DNA from: Klenkia sp.
GTDB taxonomy: Bacteria > Actinomycetota > Actinomycetes > Mycobacteriales > Geodermatophilaceae
Assembly (NCBI GenBank): GCA_025966215.1
Contig: JAOPVM010000398.1
Coordinates: 1-5,934, forward strand
DNA: 5,934 nt
Direction: 5' to 3'
The notes below the pieces were generated by a model, which did no database searches, was not told the origin of the DNA, and saw only the letters and a list, made by a program, of their open reading frames with translations. Each line of letters opens with the position of its first letter. Positions within the stretch are counted from its first letter, which is position 1. This document shows positions 1 to 5,934 of the stretch, one piece after another. A program made the position numbers and the translations under genes.

Positions 1-524
1 AGCTGGACCAGGTCGGTGTCGGCCACCGTGACGTCCAGCGCAGGCAGCGGGCCGGCGCTGCTGCGTTCCAGCAGGGAGCCCTCGGTGTCGCGCAGGCTCA
101 ACACCTGATCGGCCGGCACGTCGGGCAGCACCGCGTCCAGAGCACCGCGCAGAGCCGGGTCGACCAGCACCAGACGGCTGCCGGACTGGTCGAGGAGGTA
201 GGACAGCTCCTCCCCGGTGAGGGCGTAGTTGACCGGCACGTGCACCAGGCCGGCCCGGGCGCACCCGAGGTAGCCGAGCAGGTAGGCATCGGAGTTGCGG
301 CCGTAGGCAGCCACCCGGTCCCCGGGCTCCAGGCCGGTGGACAGCAGCACGCCCGCGGCCCGGGTGACGGCGGCGTCGAGCTCGGCGTAGGTCCAGCTGC
401 GGTCGGCGAAGCGCAGCGCCACGCGGTCGGGGCTGCGCCCGGCACTGCGGCGCAGGACGTCGTCCACGGTGCTGGAGCGGGGTTCCGTCGCCAGGTGCGC
501 GGGGTGCTCGGTCACGAGGGGCAC
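1..524 (-). CDS. AMP-forming acyl-CoA synthetase (ANL superfamily), N-terminal part
   Basis: Members of this family activate a carboxylic acid with ATP to an acyl-adenylate and transfer it to coenzyme A. The 174 codons present read as a typical N-terminal subdomain. SPDRVALRFADRSWTYAELD (residues 31-50) is the usual 'acid is valid / WTYAEL' segment. It is followed by GLEPGDRVAAYGRN (64-77), the helix YLLGYLGCARAGLVHVPVN (81-99), and LTGEELSYLLDQSGSRLVLVD (102-122). The ATP-binding TSGTTG-type motif and the catalytic C-terminal lysine lie beyond the window edge, so substrate class cannot be judged. I chose GTG at 524 because the family-like sequence begins soon after; in-frame GTGs at 539 and 515 are alternatives, and none has a strong Shine-Dalgarno. 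It lies 61 nt downstream of the small gene at 586-837 on the same strand. The family is sure; the fatty-acid (FadD-like) substrate is only a guess. Confidence 0.9.
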   Translation of the reverse strand, partial: MPLVTEHPAHLATEPRSSTVDDVLRRSAGRSPDRVALRFADRSWTYAELDAAVTRAAGVLLSTGLEPGDRVAAYGRNSDAYLLGYLGCARAGLVHVPVNYALTGEELSYLLDQSGSRLVLVDPALRGALDAVLPDVPADQVLSLRDTEGSLLERSSAGPLPALDVTVADTDLVQ

Positions 525-585
525 TGTGACACGAGCCACCGGTCCGGCGCAGGCCCGGCCGTGGGGAGTCGTGGCCGCCGTGGGG

Positions 586-837
586 TCAGAGCGCGCGGAC
601 CCGCCCGGTCACCCGGGTGACCACCGGCACCCCGTCGACCACCCCGGGCACGGCGCCCCCGGCGTCCCCGTCGACCAGGTCGACCCGCACCACGTACTGC
701 GACGCCCGCCGGGCGACGCCGACGCCGACCACGCCGGGGTCGGCCGCCAACCGCGCGGCCAGTGCGGTCTTGGCCGCGCTCGCCGCGGTGCGGCCGCTCG
801 TGGGGGTGGTCACCCGCCCATGGTGCGCCCGCAGCAC
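586..837 (-). CDS. Small protein resembling the N-terminal domain of the adjacent protease
   Basis: This is an 83-residue reading frame from GTG 837, or 75 residues from GTG 813, ending in TGA. Neither start has a good Shine-Dalgarno; coupling to the protease stop 21 nt upstream is plausible. After an Ala/Thr-rich helix-like stretch (residues 17-33) comes a pattern of short strands: GVVGVGVARR (35-44), QYVVRVDLVD (47-56), then VPGVVDGVPVVTRVTGRVRAL at the end. This GVVGVGV / strand / VDGVPV / G-[RP]-[VF]-R-[AP]-L arrangement is what I associate with the domain preceding the peptidase domain in Nal1-like and related bacterial serine proteases. The neighbouring protease has the same layout at residues 36-89 (GIALGL, HLAVRLV, VDVRVIGPVRPL). 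No catalytic residues, signal peptide or membrane segment are visible. It is probably a partner or regulator of the protease, or a relic of a duplicated gene; function is inferred only from neighbourhood and fold pattern. Confidence 0.75.
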   Translation of the reverse strand: MLRAHHGRVTTPTSGRTAASAAKTALAARLAADPGVVGVGVARRASQYVVRVDLVDGDAGGAVPGVVDGVPVVTRVTGRVRAL

Positions 838-858
838 CCCGCGGGGCCAGCCCCAGGA

Positions 859-1839
859 TCAACCGGCGACCCACTCCAGACCCAGCACCGCGAGCACCGT
901 GGCCAGCGGGCTGGCGAAGGTCACGCCCCCGCCGTTGCTCCCTCCGGTGGTCGAGCCGGCGAACAGCAGGCCCACCGGTGCGCGGTCCCGGCTGCGCCAG
1001 ATGACCGAACCGGAGTCGCCCCCGTCGCTGAAGCCCCCGGAGACGCCCTCGATCTCGACCTGGTCGTCGAAGGTGTAGACCACCCCCTCGTCGTACTGCA
1101 CCCCCACGCCGTCCACCTCGACCGCGGTGATCCGCCCGTGGGTGTGCCCCGTGGTCCGGCCGACCTTCTCCACCAGCTCGTCGGGATCGACCTCGAGGGC
1201 CGCGGCCACCGTCGCCAGCAGCGGTCCCCCGGGGTAGCCACCCGGGTCGGCCTCCACCCCGGGGTCCAGGGCCGCCACTGCGGCGTCGACCAGGTTCCCG
1301 GTGGGCACGAACCGTTCGAAGGCCGCCAGCGTGCCGATCCGGTCGGCGGCCGTGCCGCCGTCGGCGGGGCCGGGCTGCAGAGCCGGGTCGCCCTCGGCGG
1401 CCGCGTCGCTGGCCGCCAGCACGTGGTTGTTGGACAGCACGAGCAGGCCCGGCGTACCCGCCCGCCGGACGAAGCCGCCCAGCGTCCCGGCGGTCACGTC
1501 CGGGTGGGCCACGGACAGCCCGGGCACCAGCGGCCGGGTGCGCAGCTGCAGCTCCTCGGGCGTGGGGGAGGTCAGCGGCCGTACGGGCCCGATGACCCGC
1601 ACGTCGACCTCGCTGCGGGCGGCCTCGTCGAGACCGTCGAGCACGAGAGCGGCGGCGCCCTCGGAGACCAGGCGCACGGCCAGGTGCACCTGGTCGGGAC
1701 CGATCGGGGCCAGGCCCAGCGCGATCCCGCTCCAGCCGGACCCGTCGGGCAGCCCGCTGGCCACCACGGCCCCGGGCGGCGACCCGGCCAGCCGCTGGGA
1801 CAGTGCGGCCTTGAGCTCACGGGCGGTGTCGACGTGCAC
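859..1839 (-). CDS. Chymotrypsin-fold serine protease, Nal1-like/trypsin-like family
   Basis: The 326-residue protein starts at GTG 1839, fixed by an AGGAGG five bases upstream, and ends at TGA 859-861. Residues 36-89 form a small alpha/beta-like domain (GIALGL ... HLAVRL ... VDVRVIGPVRPL). The peptidase part begins at about 118 with GTLGGFVRR. The catalytic triad is legible: His139 in LLVLSNNHVLA, Asp185 in GNLVDAAVAAL, and Ser276 in DGGDSGSVI. VEKVGRTTGHTHGRI (223-237) is the conserved KxGRTTGxTxG stretch seen in this family between the Asp and Ser. VGLLFAGSTTGG (289-300) follows the serine and leads to a C-terminal helix. I see no signal peptide or hydrophobic segment, so a cytoplasmic enzyme is likely, unlike most secreted trypsins. 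Substrate is unknown. It is the first gene of a leftward cluster whose next gene resembles its N-terminal domain. The peptidase fold is secure; the Nal1-like label rests on motif recall. Confidence 0.9.
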   Translation of the reverse strand: MHVDTARELKAALSQRLAGSPPGAVVASGLPDGSGWSGIALGLAPIGPDQVHLAVRLVSEGAAALVLDGLDEAARSEVDVRVIGPVRPLTSPTPEELQLRTRPLVPGLSVAHPDVTAGTLGGFVRRAGTPGLLVLSNNHVLAASDAAAEGDPALQPGPADGGTAADRIGTLAAFERFVPTGNLVDAAVAALDPGVEADPGGYPGGPLLATVAAALEVDPDELVEKVGRTTGHTHGRITAVEVDGVGVQYDEGVVYTFDDQVEIEGVSGGFSDGGDSGSVIWRSRDRAPVGLLFAGSTTGGSNGGGVTFASPLATVLAVLGLEWVAG

Positions 1840-1844
1840 GGTGG

Positions 1845-1850
1845 CCTCCT
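1845..1850 (-). promoter_or_regulatory. Ribosome binding site of the serine protease gene
   Basis: On the minus strand AGGAGG lies five bases before GTG 1839. This decides the start: the reading frame stays open for another 221 codons upstream, but that extension is arginine/proline-rich noise running through the str promoter region. Confidence 0.85.
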
Positions 1851-1875
1851 GCAGTGGGTGACGGTGTGCCTCCCG

Positions 1876-1904
1876 ACGGTAGGGCGGGGGTACGACAGGA
1901 ACAG
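1876..1904 (-). promoter_or_regulatory. Weak promoter candidate for the protease cluster
   Basis: On the minus strand TACCGT (1881-1876) fits the actinobacterial TAnnnT -10 pattern. A poor -35, CTGTTC (1904-1899), sits 17 bp further upstream. Transcription would begin near 1869, giving a leader of about 30 nt that includes the AGGAGG. The -35 match is weak, so this is tentative. Confidence 0.3.
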
Positions 1905-1943
1905 CCCGGGACGGGGCGGGGACGACGCGCGGGCCACGGTGGG

Positions 1944-1972
1944 CTGACAGGCGGACCCCCCGGCGGTAACCT
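1944..1972 (+). promoter_or_regulatory. Distal str operon promoter candidate P1
   Basis: CTGACA (1944-1949) and TAACCT (1967-1972) are separated by exactly 17 bp and match a vegetative sigma-70-type promoter (TTGACA, TAnnnT). The start point would be near 1979, about 525 nt before rpsL. No gene lies between, so it would be a second, upstream promoter for the str operon. It stands back to back with the candidate protease promoter, about 40 bp away. Confidence 0.5.
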
Positions 1973-1992
1973 GGACGGCGGTACGGTCCCGG

Positions 1993-2030
1993 CCGGCCAC
2001 TGCCCGGGGTCCGCCCCTCGCGGTGGCCGG
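1993..2030 (+). repeat. Nested inverted repeat downstream of P1
   Basis: CCGGCCAC (1993-2000) and GTGGCCGG (2023-2030) are perfect complements. The 22-nt interval contains a smaller GGGG (2006-2009) / CCCC (2014-2017) stem with loop TCCG. It would fold in transcripts from P1 only. No T-run follows, so it is not a standard intrinsic terminator. At this GC content chance formation is possible. Confidence 0.4.
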
Positions 2031-2118
2031 GCCCGCACAGCCGTCGTCGTCGTCCGGCACGCCCTTCGGGGAACGGCCTGACGACAGCGTTCGGACGCGG
2101 GCCCGCAACTGGCGTGAC

Positions 2119-2140
2119 GGACCCGGCTTTGACCGGGTCC
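2119..2140. promoter_or_regulatory. Operator-like perfect inverted repeat over the P2 -35 box
   Basis: GGACCCGG (2119-2126) and CCGGGTCC (2133-2140) are perfect 8-bp arms separated by six bases. The P2 -35 hexamer TTGACC occupies 2129-2134, that is, the spacer and the first bases of the right arm. A dimeric protein bound here would cover the -35 region. In transcripts from P1 the same bases would form an 8-bp hairpin, so it could act at the RNA level instead. The repeat is seen directly; a regulatory role is inferred. Confidence 0.5.
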
Positions 2141-2157
2141 ACCCGCCCGGGTATCGT
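2129..2157 (+). promoter_or_regulatory. Main str operon promoter candidate P2
   Basis: TTGACC (2129-2134) and TATCGT (2152-2157) are 17 bp apart, the best vegetative-type promoter match in the window. Transcription should begin around 2162-2166, giving rpsL a leader of about 340 nt. It is expected to drive rpsL-rpsG-fusA-tuf, whose products are needed in amounts tied to growth rate. No other promoter of similar quality lies between here and rpsL. Confidence 0.7.
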
Positions 2158-2167
2158 CATCAGCCGT

Positions 2168-2185
2168 GCCCAGGGAGACCTGGGC
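2168..2185 (+). repeat. 5'-terminal hairpin with GAGA (GNRA) tetraloop in the str leader
   Basis: GCCCAGG (2168-2174) pairs perfectly with CCTGGGC (2179-2185) across loop GAGA, which fits the stable GNRA tetraloop class. It begins only a few bases after the predicted P2 start point. Stems at an extreme 5' end commonly protect mRNA from 5'-dependent decay; that role here is inference. Confidence 0.55.
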
Positions 2186-2486
2186 CTGCTCCCTCCTCCG
2201 ACGCACCGCGGTGCCCGGGTCGGTCTCCGGATCGCCTGGTCACCAGGAGGTCCCGCCCGGTCGTCGACCGAGAGCCCGGGATCGCGTTCCAGGCGCGAGG
2301 GGCGACCGAGTCCGACTCCCAGCGAGGCGGCCCGGAACTCCGAGAAGGCAACACGCCCGACCGCGGGGGCCGGACCACGTCTGAGGACGGGCCCGGGAGC
2401 AGGACCGATCGACCAGGCACCACCGCACCTGAGCACCACAGCAGGAACCAGCACGGCACTCATCCACAGCACGACCCAGCGCAGGC

Positions 2487-2492
2487 AGGAGA
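2487..2492 (+). promoter_or_regulatory. Ribosome binding site region of rpsL
   Basis: AGGAGA lies 12 bases before the rpsL ATG, longer than the usual 5-9. A second, weaker element, AAGG (2495-2498), lies six bases before the ATG. The start itself is not in doubt because [10 protein letters not shown] is the standard actinobacterial S12 N-terminus. Confidence 0.55.
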
Positions 2493-2504
2493 TCAAGGCC
2501 ACCC

Positions 2505-2879
2505 ATGCCCACGATCCAGCAGCTGGTCCGCAAGGGCCGCGAGGACAAGGTCGAGAAGACCAAGACCCCGGCGTTGAAGGGATCCCCTCAGCGCCGTGGC
2601 GTGTGCACGCGCGTCTACACGACGACGCCGAAGAAGCCGAACTCGGCGCTGCGCAAGGTCGCTCGCGTCCGGCTGACCAGCGGTGTCGAGGTGACGGCGT
2701 ACATCCCCGGCGTCGGCCACAACCTGCAGGAGCACTCCATGGTGCTCGTGCGTGGCGGCCGCGTGAAGGACCTCCCCGGCGTCCGTTACAAGATCATCCG
2801 CGGCTCCCTGGACACCCAGGCGGTCCGTGGCCGCAAGCAGGCTCGCAGCCGCTACGGCGCGAAGAAGGAGAAGAGCTAA
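2505..2879 (+). CDS. rpsL: 30S ribosomal protein S12
   Basis: S12 sits at the subunit interface of the 30S particle beside the decoding centre and helps control translational accuracy. The 124-residue length equals the family norm. Diagnostic stretches are [10 protein letters not shown] at the N-terminus, [21 protein letters not shown] (31-51), [26 protein letters not shown] (71-96) and the basic tail [12 protein letters not shown]. Lys43 and Lys88, the positions where substitutions classically give streptomycin resistance, are both lysine, so this allele looks streptomycin-sensitive at S12. The KDLPG loop with Asp89, the residue methylthiolated by RimO in some bacteria, is intact. It is the first gene of the str operon, after a long leader. 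Its TAA stop overlaps the rpsG ATG by one base. Confidence 0.98.
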   Translation: MPTIQQLVRKGREDKVEKTKTPALKGSPQRRGVCTRVYTTTPKKPNSALRKVARVRLTSGVEVTAYIPGVGHNLQEHSMVLVRGGRVKDLPGVRYKIIRGSLDTQAVRGRKQARSRYGAKKEKS

Positions 2880-3349
2880 TGCCGCGCAAGGGCCCCGCCC
2901 CGAAGCGTCCGCTCGTCGTCGACCCGGTCTACCAGTCCCAGCTGGTCACCCAGCTGGTGAACAAGGTGCTCGTGGACGGCAAGCGCTCCATCGCCGAGGC
3001 GATCGTCTACGGCGCCCTCGAGGGCGTCCGGGCCAAGAACGACACCGACCCGGTCGTGACCCTCAAGCGCGCGCTGGACAACGTCAAGCCCGCCCTCGAG
3101 GTCCGCAGCCGTCGCGTCGGTGGCGCCACCTACCAGGTCCCGATCGAGGTGCGTGCCTCGCGCAGCACCACGCTCGGCCTGCGCTGGCTCATCCAGTACT
3201 CCCGGTCGCGTCGCGAGAAGACGATGACCGAGCGCCTCATGAACGAGCTGCTGGACGCCAGCAACGGCCTGGGTGCCGCGGTCAAGCGCCGCGAGGACAC
3301 CCACAAGATGGCCGAGTCGAACAAGGCCTTCGCGCACTACCGCTGGTAG
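2879..3349 (+). CDS. rpsG: 30S ribosomal protein S7
   Basis: S7 is a primary 16S rRNA-binding protein that nucleates assembly of the 30S head and lines the E-site side. The protein is 156 residues, the usual length. Recognisable segments are [20 protein letters not shown] at the N-terminus, [18 protein letters not shown] (30-47), the RNA-contacting beta-hairpin region [18 protein letters not shown] (75-92), and [26 protein letters not shown] (102-127), ending FAHYRW. The start ATG shares its A with the rpsL stop (TAATG), and the ribosome site GGAG (2867-2870) lies within the rpsL coding end, so translation should be coupled to rpsL. In E. coli, S7 represses its own operon by binding the rpsL-rpsG spacer; that spacer does not exist here, so any such control must act elsewhere. 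Confidence 0.98.
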   Translation: MPRKGPAPKRPLVVDPVYQSQLVTQLVNKVLVDGKRSIAEAIVYGALEGVRAKNDTDPVVTLKRALDNVKPALEVRSRRVGGATYQVPIEVRASRSTTLGLRWLIQYSRSRREKTMTERLMNELLDASNGLGAAVKRREDTHKMAESNKAFAHYRW

Positions 3350-3354
3350 TCACC

Positions 3355-3390
3355 GGCGGCTGGTGGGACCCACCAGCGCCACCAGCCGCC
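3355..3390 (+). repeat. Two-state hairpin in the rpsG-fusA gap
   Basis: GGCGGCTGGTGG (3355-3366) pairs perfectly over 12 bp with CCACCAGCCGCC (3379-3390) around a 12-nt loop. The inner part can instead form a local stem: CTGGTGG (3360-3366) with CCACCAG (3370-3376) around GAC. The two folds share the same left strand and exclude each other. It starts six bases after the rpsG stop. No T-run follows, so it is not an obvious intrinsic terminator; mRNA processing, 3' end protection of rpl-type messages or attenuation are possible. Confidence 0.6.
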
Positions 3391-3403
3391 ACCCCGCGGC
3401 GAA

Positions 3404-3422
3404 CCCCGGGCCACCCCCGGGG
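3404..3422 (+). repeat. Second hairpin in the rpsG-fusA gap
   Basis: CCCCGGG (3404-3410) and CCCGGGG (3416-3422) form a perfect 7-bp GC stem with loop CCACC. It ends 20 bases before the fusA Shine-Dalgarno, leaving that site unpaired. No T-run follows. It could block a ribosome or RNA polymerase or mark a processing point; only the inverted repeat is certain. Confidence 0.5.
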
Positions 3423-3442
3423 CCCGCGTCAAGAACTTGAGC

Positions 3443-3448
3443 AGGAGG
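3443..3448 (+). promoter_or_regulatory. Strong ribosome binding site of fusA
   Basis: AGGAGG, continuing as AGGAGGAG, lies eight bases before the fusA ATG at 3457. It is the strongest site in the operon and fixes the start, giving the N-terminus [20 protein letters not shown]. Confidence 0.9.
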
Positions 3449-3456
3449 AGAAGGCA

Positions 3457-5544
<2,088 letters not shown>

Positions 5545-5546
5545 CA

Positions 5547-5583
5547 GCGGGCCGGGCCGCAGCCACCAGGCGGCCCGGGCCGC
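5547..5583 (+). repeat. Long GC hairpin after fusA
   Basis: CCGGGCCGC (5552-5560) pairs with GCGGCCCGG (5570-5578) around a nine-base loop. After one G-G mismatch the stem continues for four more pairs (5547-5550 with 5580-5583). It begins two bases after the fusA stop. There is no downstream T-run, so strong intrinsic termination is not expected, and tuf must lie downstream on the same transcript or have an unseen promoter. A role in tuning fusA against tuf mRNA is an inference. Confidence 0.6.
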
Positions 5584-5599
5584 GCGGGCACCCGCCCGC
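5584..5599 (+). repeat. Small secondary hairpin before tuf
   Basis: GCGGG (5584-5588) can pair with CCCGC (5595-5599) around a six-base loop, directly abutting the larger hairpin. It is followed by about 45 A/C-rich bases with little pairing potential up to the tuf ribosome site. It is short and GC-only, so chance is a fair explanation. Confidence 0.35.
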
Positions 5600-5654
5600 A
5601 ACCCCACAGACTCAGCAGCAGCACTGCGACAGACACTCAGCGAGAGGAACCCCA

Positions 5655-5934
5655 GTGGCCAAGGCCAAGTTCGAGCGGACCAAGCCGCACGTCAACATCG
5701 GCACCATCGGGCACATCGACCACGGGAAGACGACGCTCACCGCGGCGATCACCAAGGTCCTGCACGACAAGTACCCGAACCTCAACGAGGCGTCCGCGTT
5801 CGACCAGATCGACAAGGCGCCCGAGGAGAAGGCGCGTGGGATCACGATCTCCATCGCCCACGTCGAGTACCAGACCGAGAACCGGCACTACGCGCACGTC
5901 GACTGCCCCGGGCACGCCGACTACATCAAGAACA
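5655..5934 (+). CDS. tuf: Translation elongation factor Tu, N-terminal 93 residues
   Basis: EF-Tu brings aminoacyl-tRNA to the ribosome as a GTP complex. The visible part is the start of the G domain: [23 protein letters not shown] with P-loop GHIDHGKT (19-26), the switch I region [17 protein letters not shown] (49-65), and DCPGH (83-87) before the sequence is cut at ADYIKN. All of these are standard for actinobacterial EF-Tu. The start is GTG 5655, with GAGAGGA (5642-5648) six bases upstream; the sequence [11 protein letters not shown] right after it is the normal N-terminus. It lies 110 bp downstream of fusA as the fourth gene of the str operon. Antibiotic-binding domain II/III residues are off the window, so elfamycin sensitivity cannot be judged. 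The reading frame is intact to the window edge. Confidence 0.98.
   Translation, partial: MAKAKFERTKPHVNIGTIGHIDHGKTTLTAAITKVLHDKYPNLNEASAFDQIDKAPEEKARGITISIAHVEYQTENRHYAHVDCPGHADYIKN

Larger units (their letters stand above)
2163..2504 (+). promoter_or_regulatory. Long 5' leader of the str operon, no gene seen
   Basis: This is the predicted untranslated leader between P2 and rpsL. Its 5' half is rich in short inverted repeats: a GAGA-capped stem at 2168-2185, CCTGG/CCAGG at 2235-2247, and CGGTC/GACCG at 2258-2270. Its last 90 bases or so (about 2412-2486) are A/C-rich with little pairing potential, a layout that would leave the rpsL ribosome site open. I found no short reading frame with a believable start and ribosome site. 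I recognise no known riboswitch or r-protein-binding element. The promoter position is predicted, so the 5' boundary is approximate. Confidence 0.5.

Noticed and set aside
98..445. 115-codon minus-strand frame beginning with ATG
   Set aside because: It is a shadow of the acyl-CoA synthetase, which lies in another frame on the same strand and starts with GTG; it is Pro/Ser/Cys-rich without family motifs.
557..585. Short direct repeat GCCGTGGGG before the acyl-CoA synthetase
   Set aside because: There are only two nine-base copies in very GC-rich DNA, no link to a promoter or regulator, and no further copies nearby.
512..874. Overlapping 120-codon minus-strand frame
   Set aside because: It is almost pure Gly/Arg/Ala, overlaps the motif-bearing small protein in another frame and has no ribosome site.
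469..1947. 492-codon open frame on the + strand across the protease cluster
   Set aside because: It is antisense to the protease, with a Gly/Pro/His/Arg-rich composition typical of a GC-rich shadow frame; no motif, no ribosome site.
2308..2318. GAGTC-C-GACTC palindrome in the leader
   Set aside because: The single central base makes an RNA hairpin of only three to four pairs, and it lies far from either promoter; likely chance.
1840..2502. Upstream extension of the protease reading frame
   Set aside because: It is arginine/proline-rich with no domain or signal peptide, runs through the str promoters, and the AGGAGG at 1850-1845 sets GTG 1839 as start.
2114..2504. Coding potential in the str leader on the + strand
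   Set aside because: The frames are Pro/Arg/Ser/Gly-rich, lack ribosome sites and merely run into S12 or S7 coding sequence in other frames.
5547..5583. Rho-independent terminator after fusA
   Set aside because: The stem is strong but is followed by GC- and A/C-rich sequence without a T-run, and tuf continues the operon.

Overview
This is chromosomal DNA of a very GC-rich actinobacterium. The evidence is the strong G/C bias at third codon positions, frequent GTG starts, and S12, S7, EF-G and EF-Tu sequences of the actinobacterial type. A Geodermatophilales or related lineage is possible, but that is only an impression from the protein sequences. There are no tRNAs, rRNAs, mobile elements or CRISPR arrays.

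The left part (1-1839) is a leftward-reading cluster of three genes in transcription order. First is a 326-residue chymotrypsin-fold serine protease of the Nal1-like/trypsin-like kind, with no visible signal peptide. Next is a protein of about 75-83 residues resembling the protease's own N-terminal domain. Last is the N-terminal part of an AMP-forming acyl-CoA synthetase that runs off the window. The first two genes lie 21 nt apart and may work together. The synthetase follows a 61-nt gap and need not be functionally linked.

The middle (1840-2504) has no convincing gene. It is the divergent control region between the protease cluster and the rightward str operon. It holds two good tandem rightward promoter candidates, P1 at 1944-1972 and P2 at 2129-2157. 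A perfect 8-bp inverted repeat covers the P2 -35 box. A leader of about 340 nt follows P2; it opens with a perfect 7-bp hairpin capped by a GAGA tetraloop and becomes A/C-rich and apparently unstructured before rpsL.

The right part (2505-5934) is the classic str operon: rpsL (S12), rpsG (S7), fusA (EF-G) and the start of tuf (EF-Tu). rpsL and rpsG overlap in TAATG and should be translationally coupled. The gaps before fusA (107 nt) and tuf (110 nt) each contain strong GC hairpins without U-tracts and lack any TA dinucleotide, so neither gap offers a standard actinobacterial -10 box. The two elongation-factor genes therefore look dependent on read-through, with the hairpins as candidate mRNA processing, stabilising or attenuation elements.

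The genes themselves are ordinary or recognisable. The points most worth following are the protease plus free-standing domain pair, the dyad on the str promoter, and the intercistronic hairpins, especially the rpsG-fusA one, which can fold in two mutually exclusive ways.
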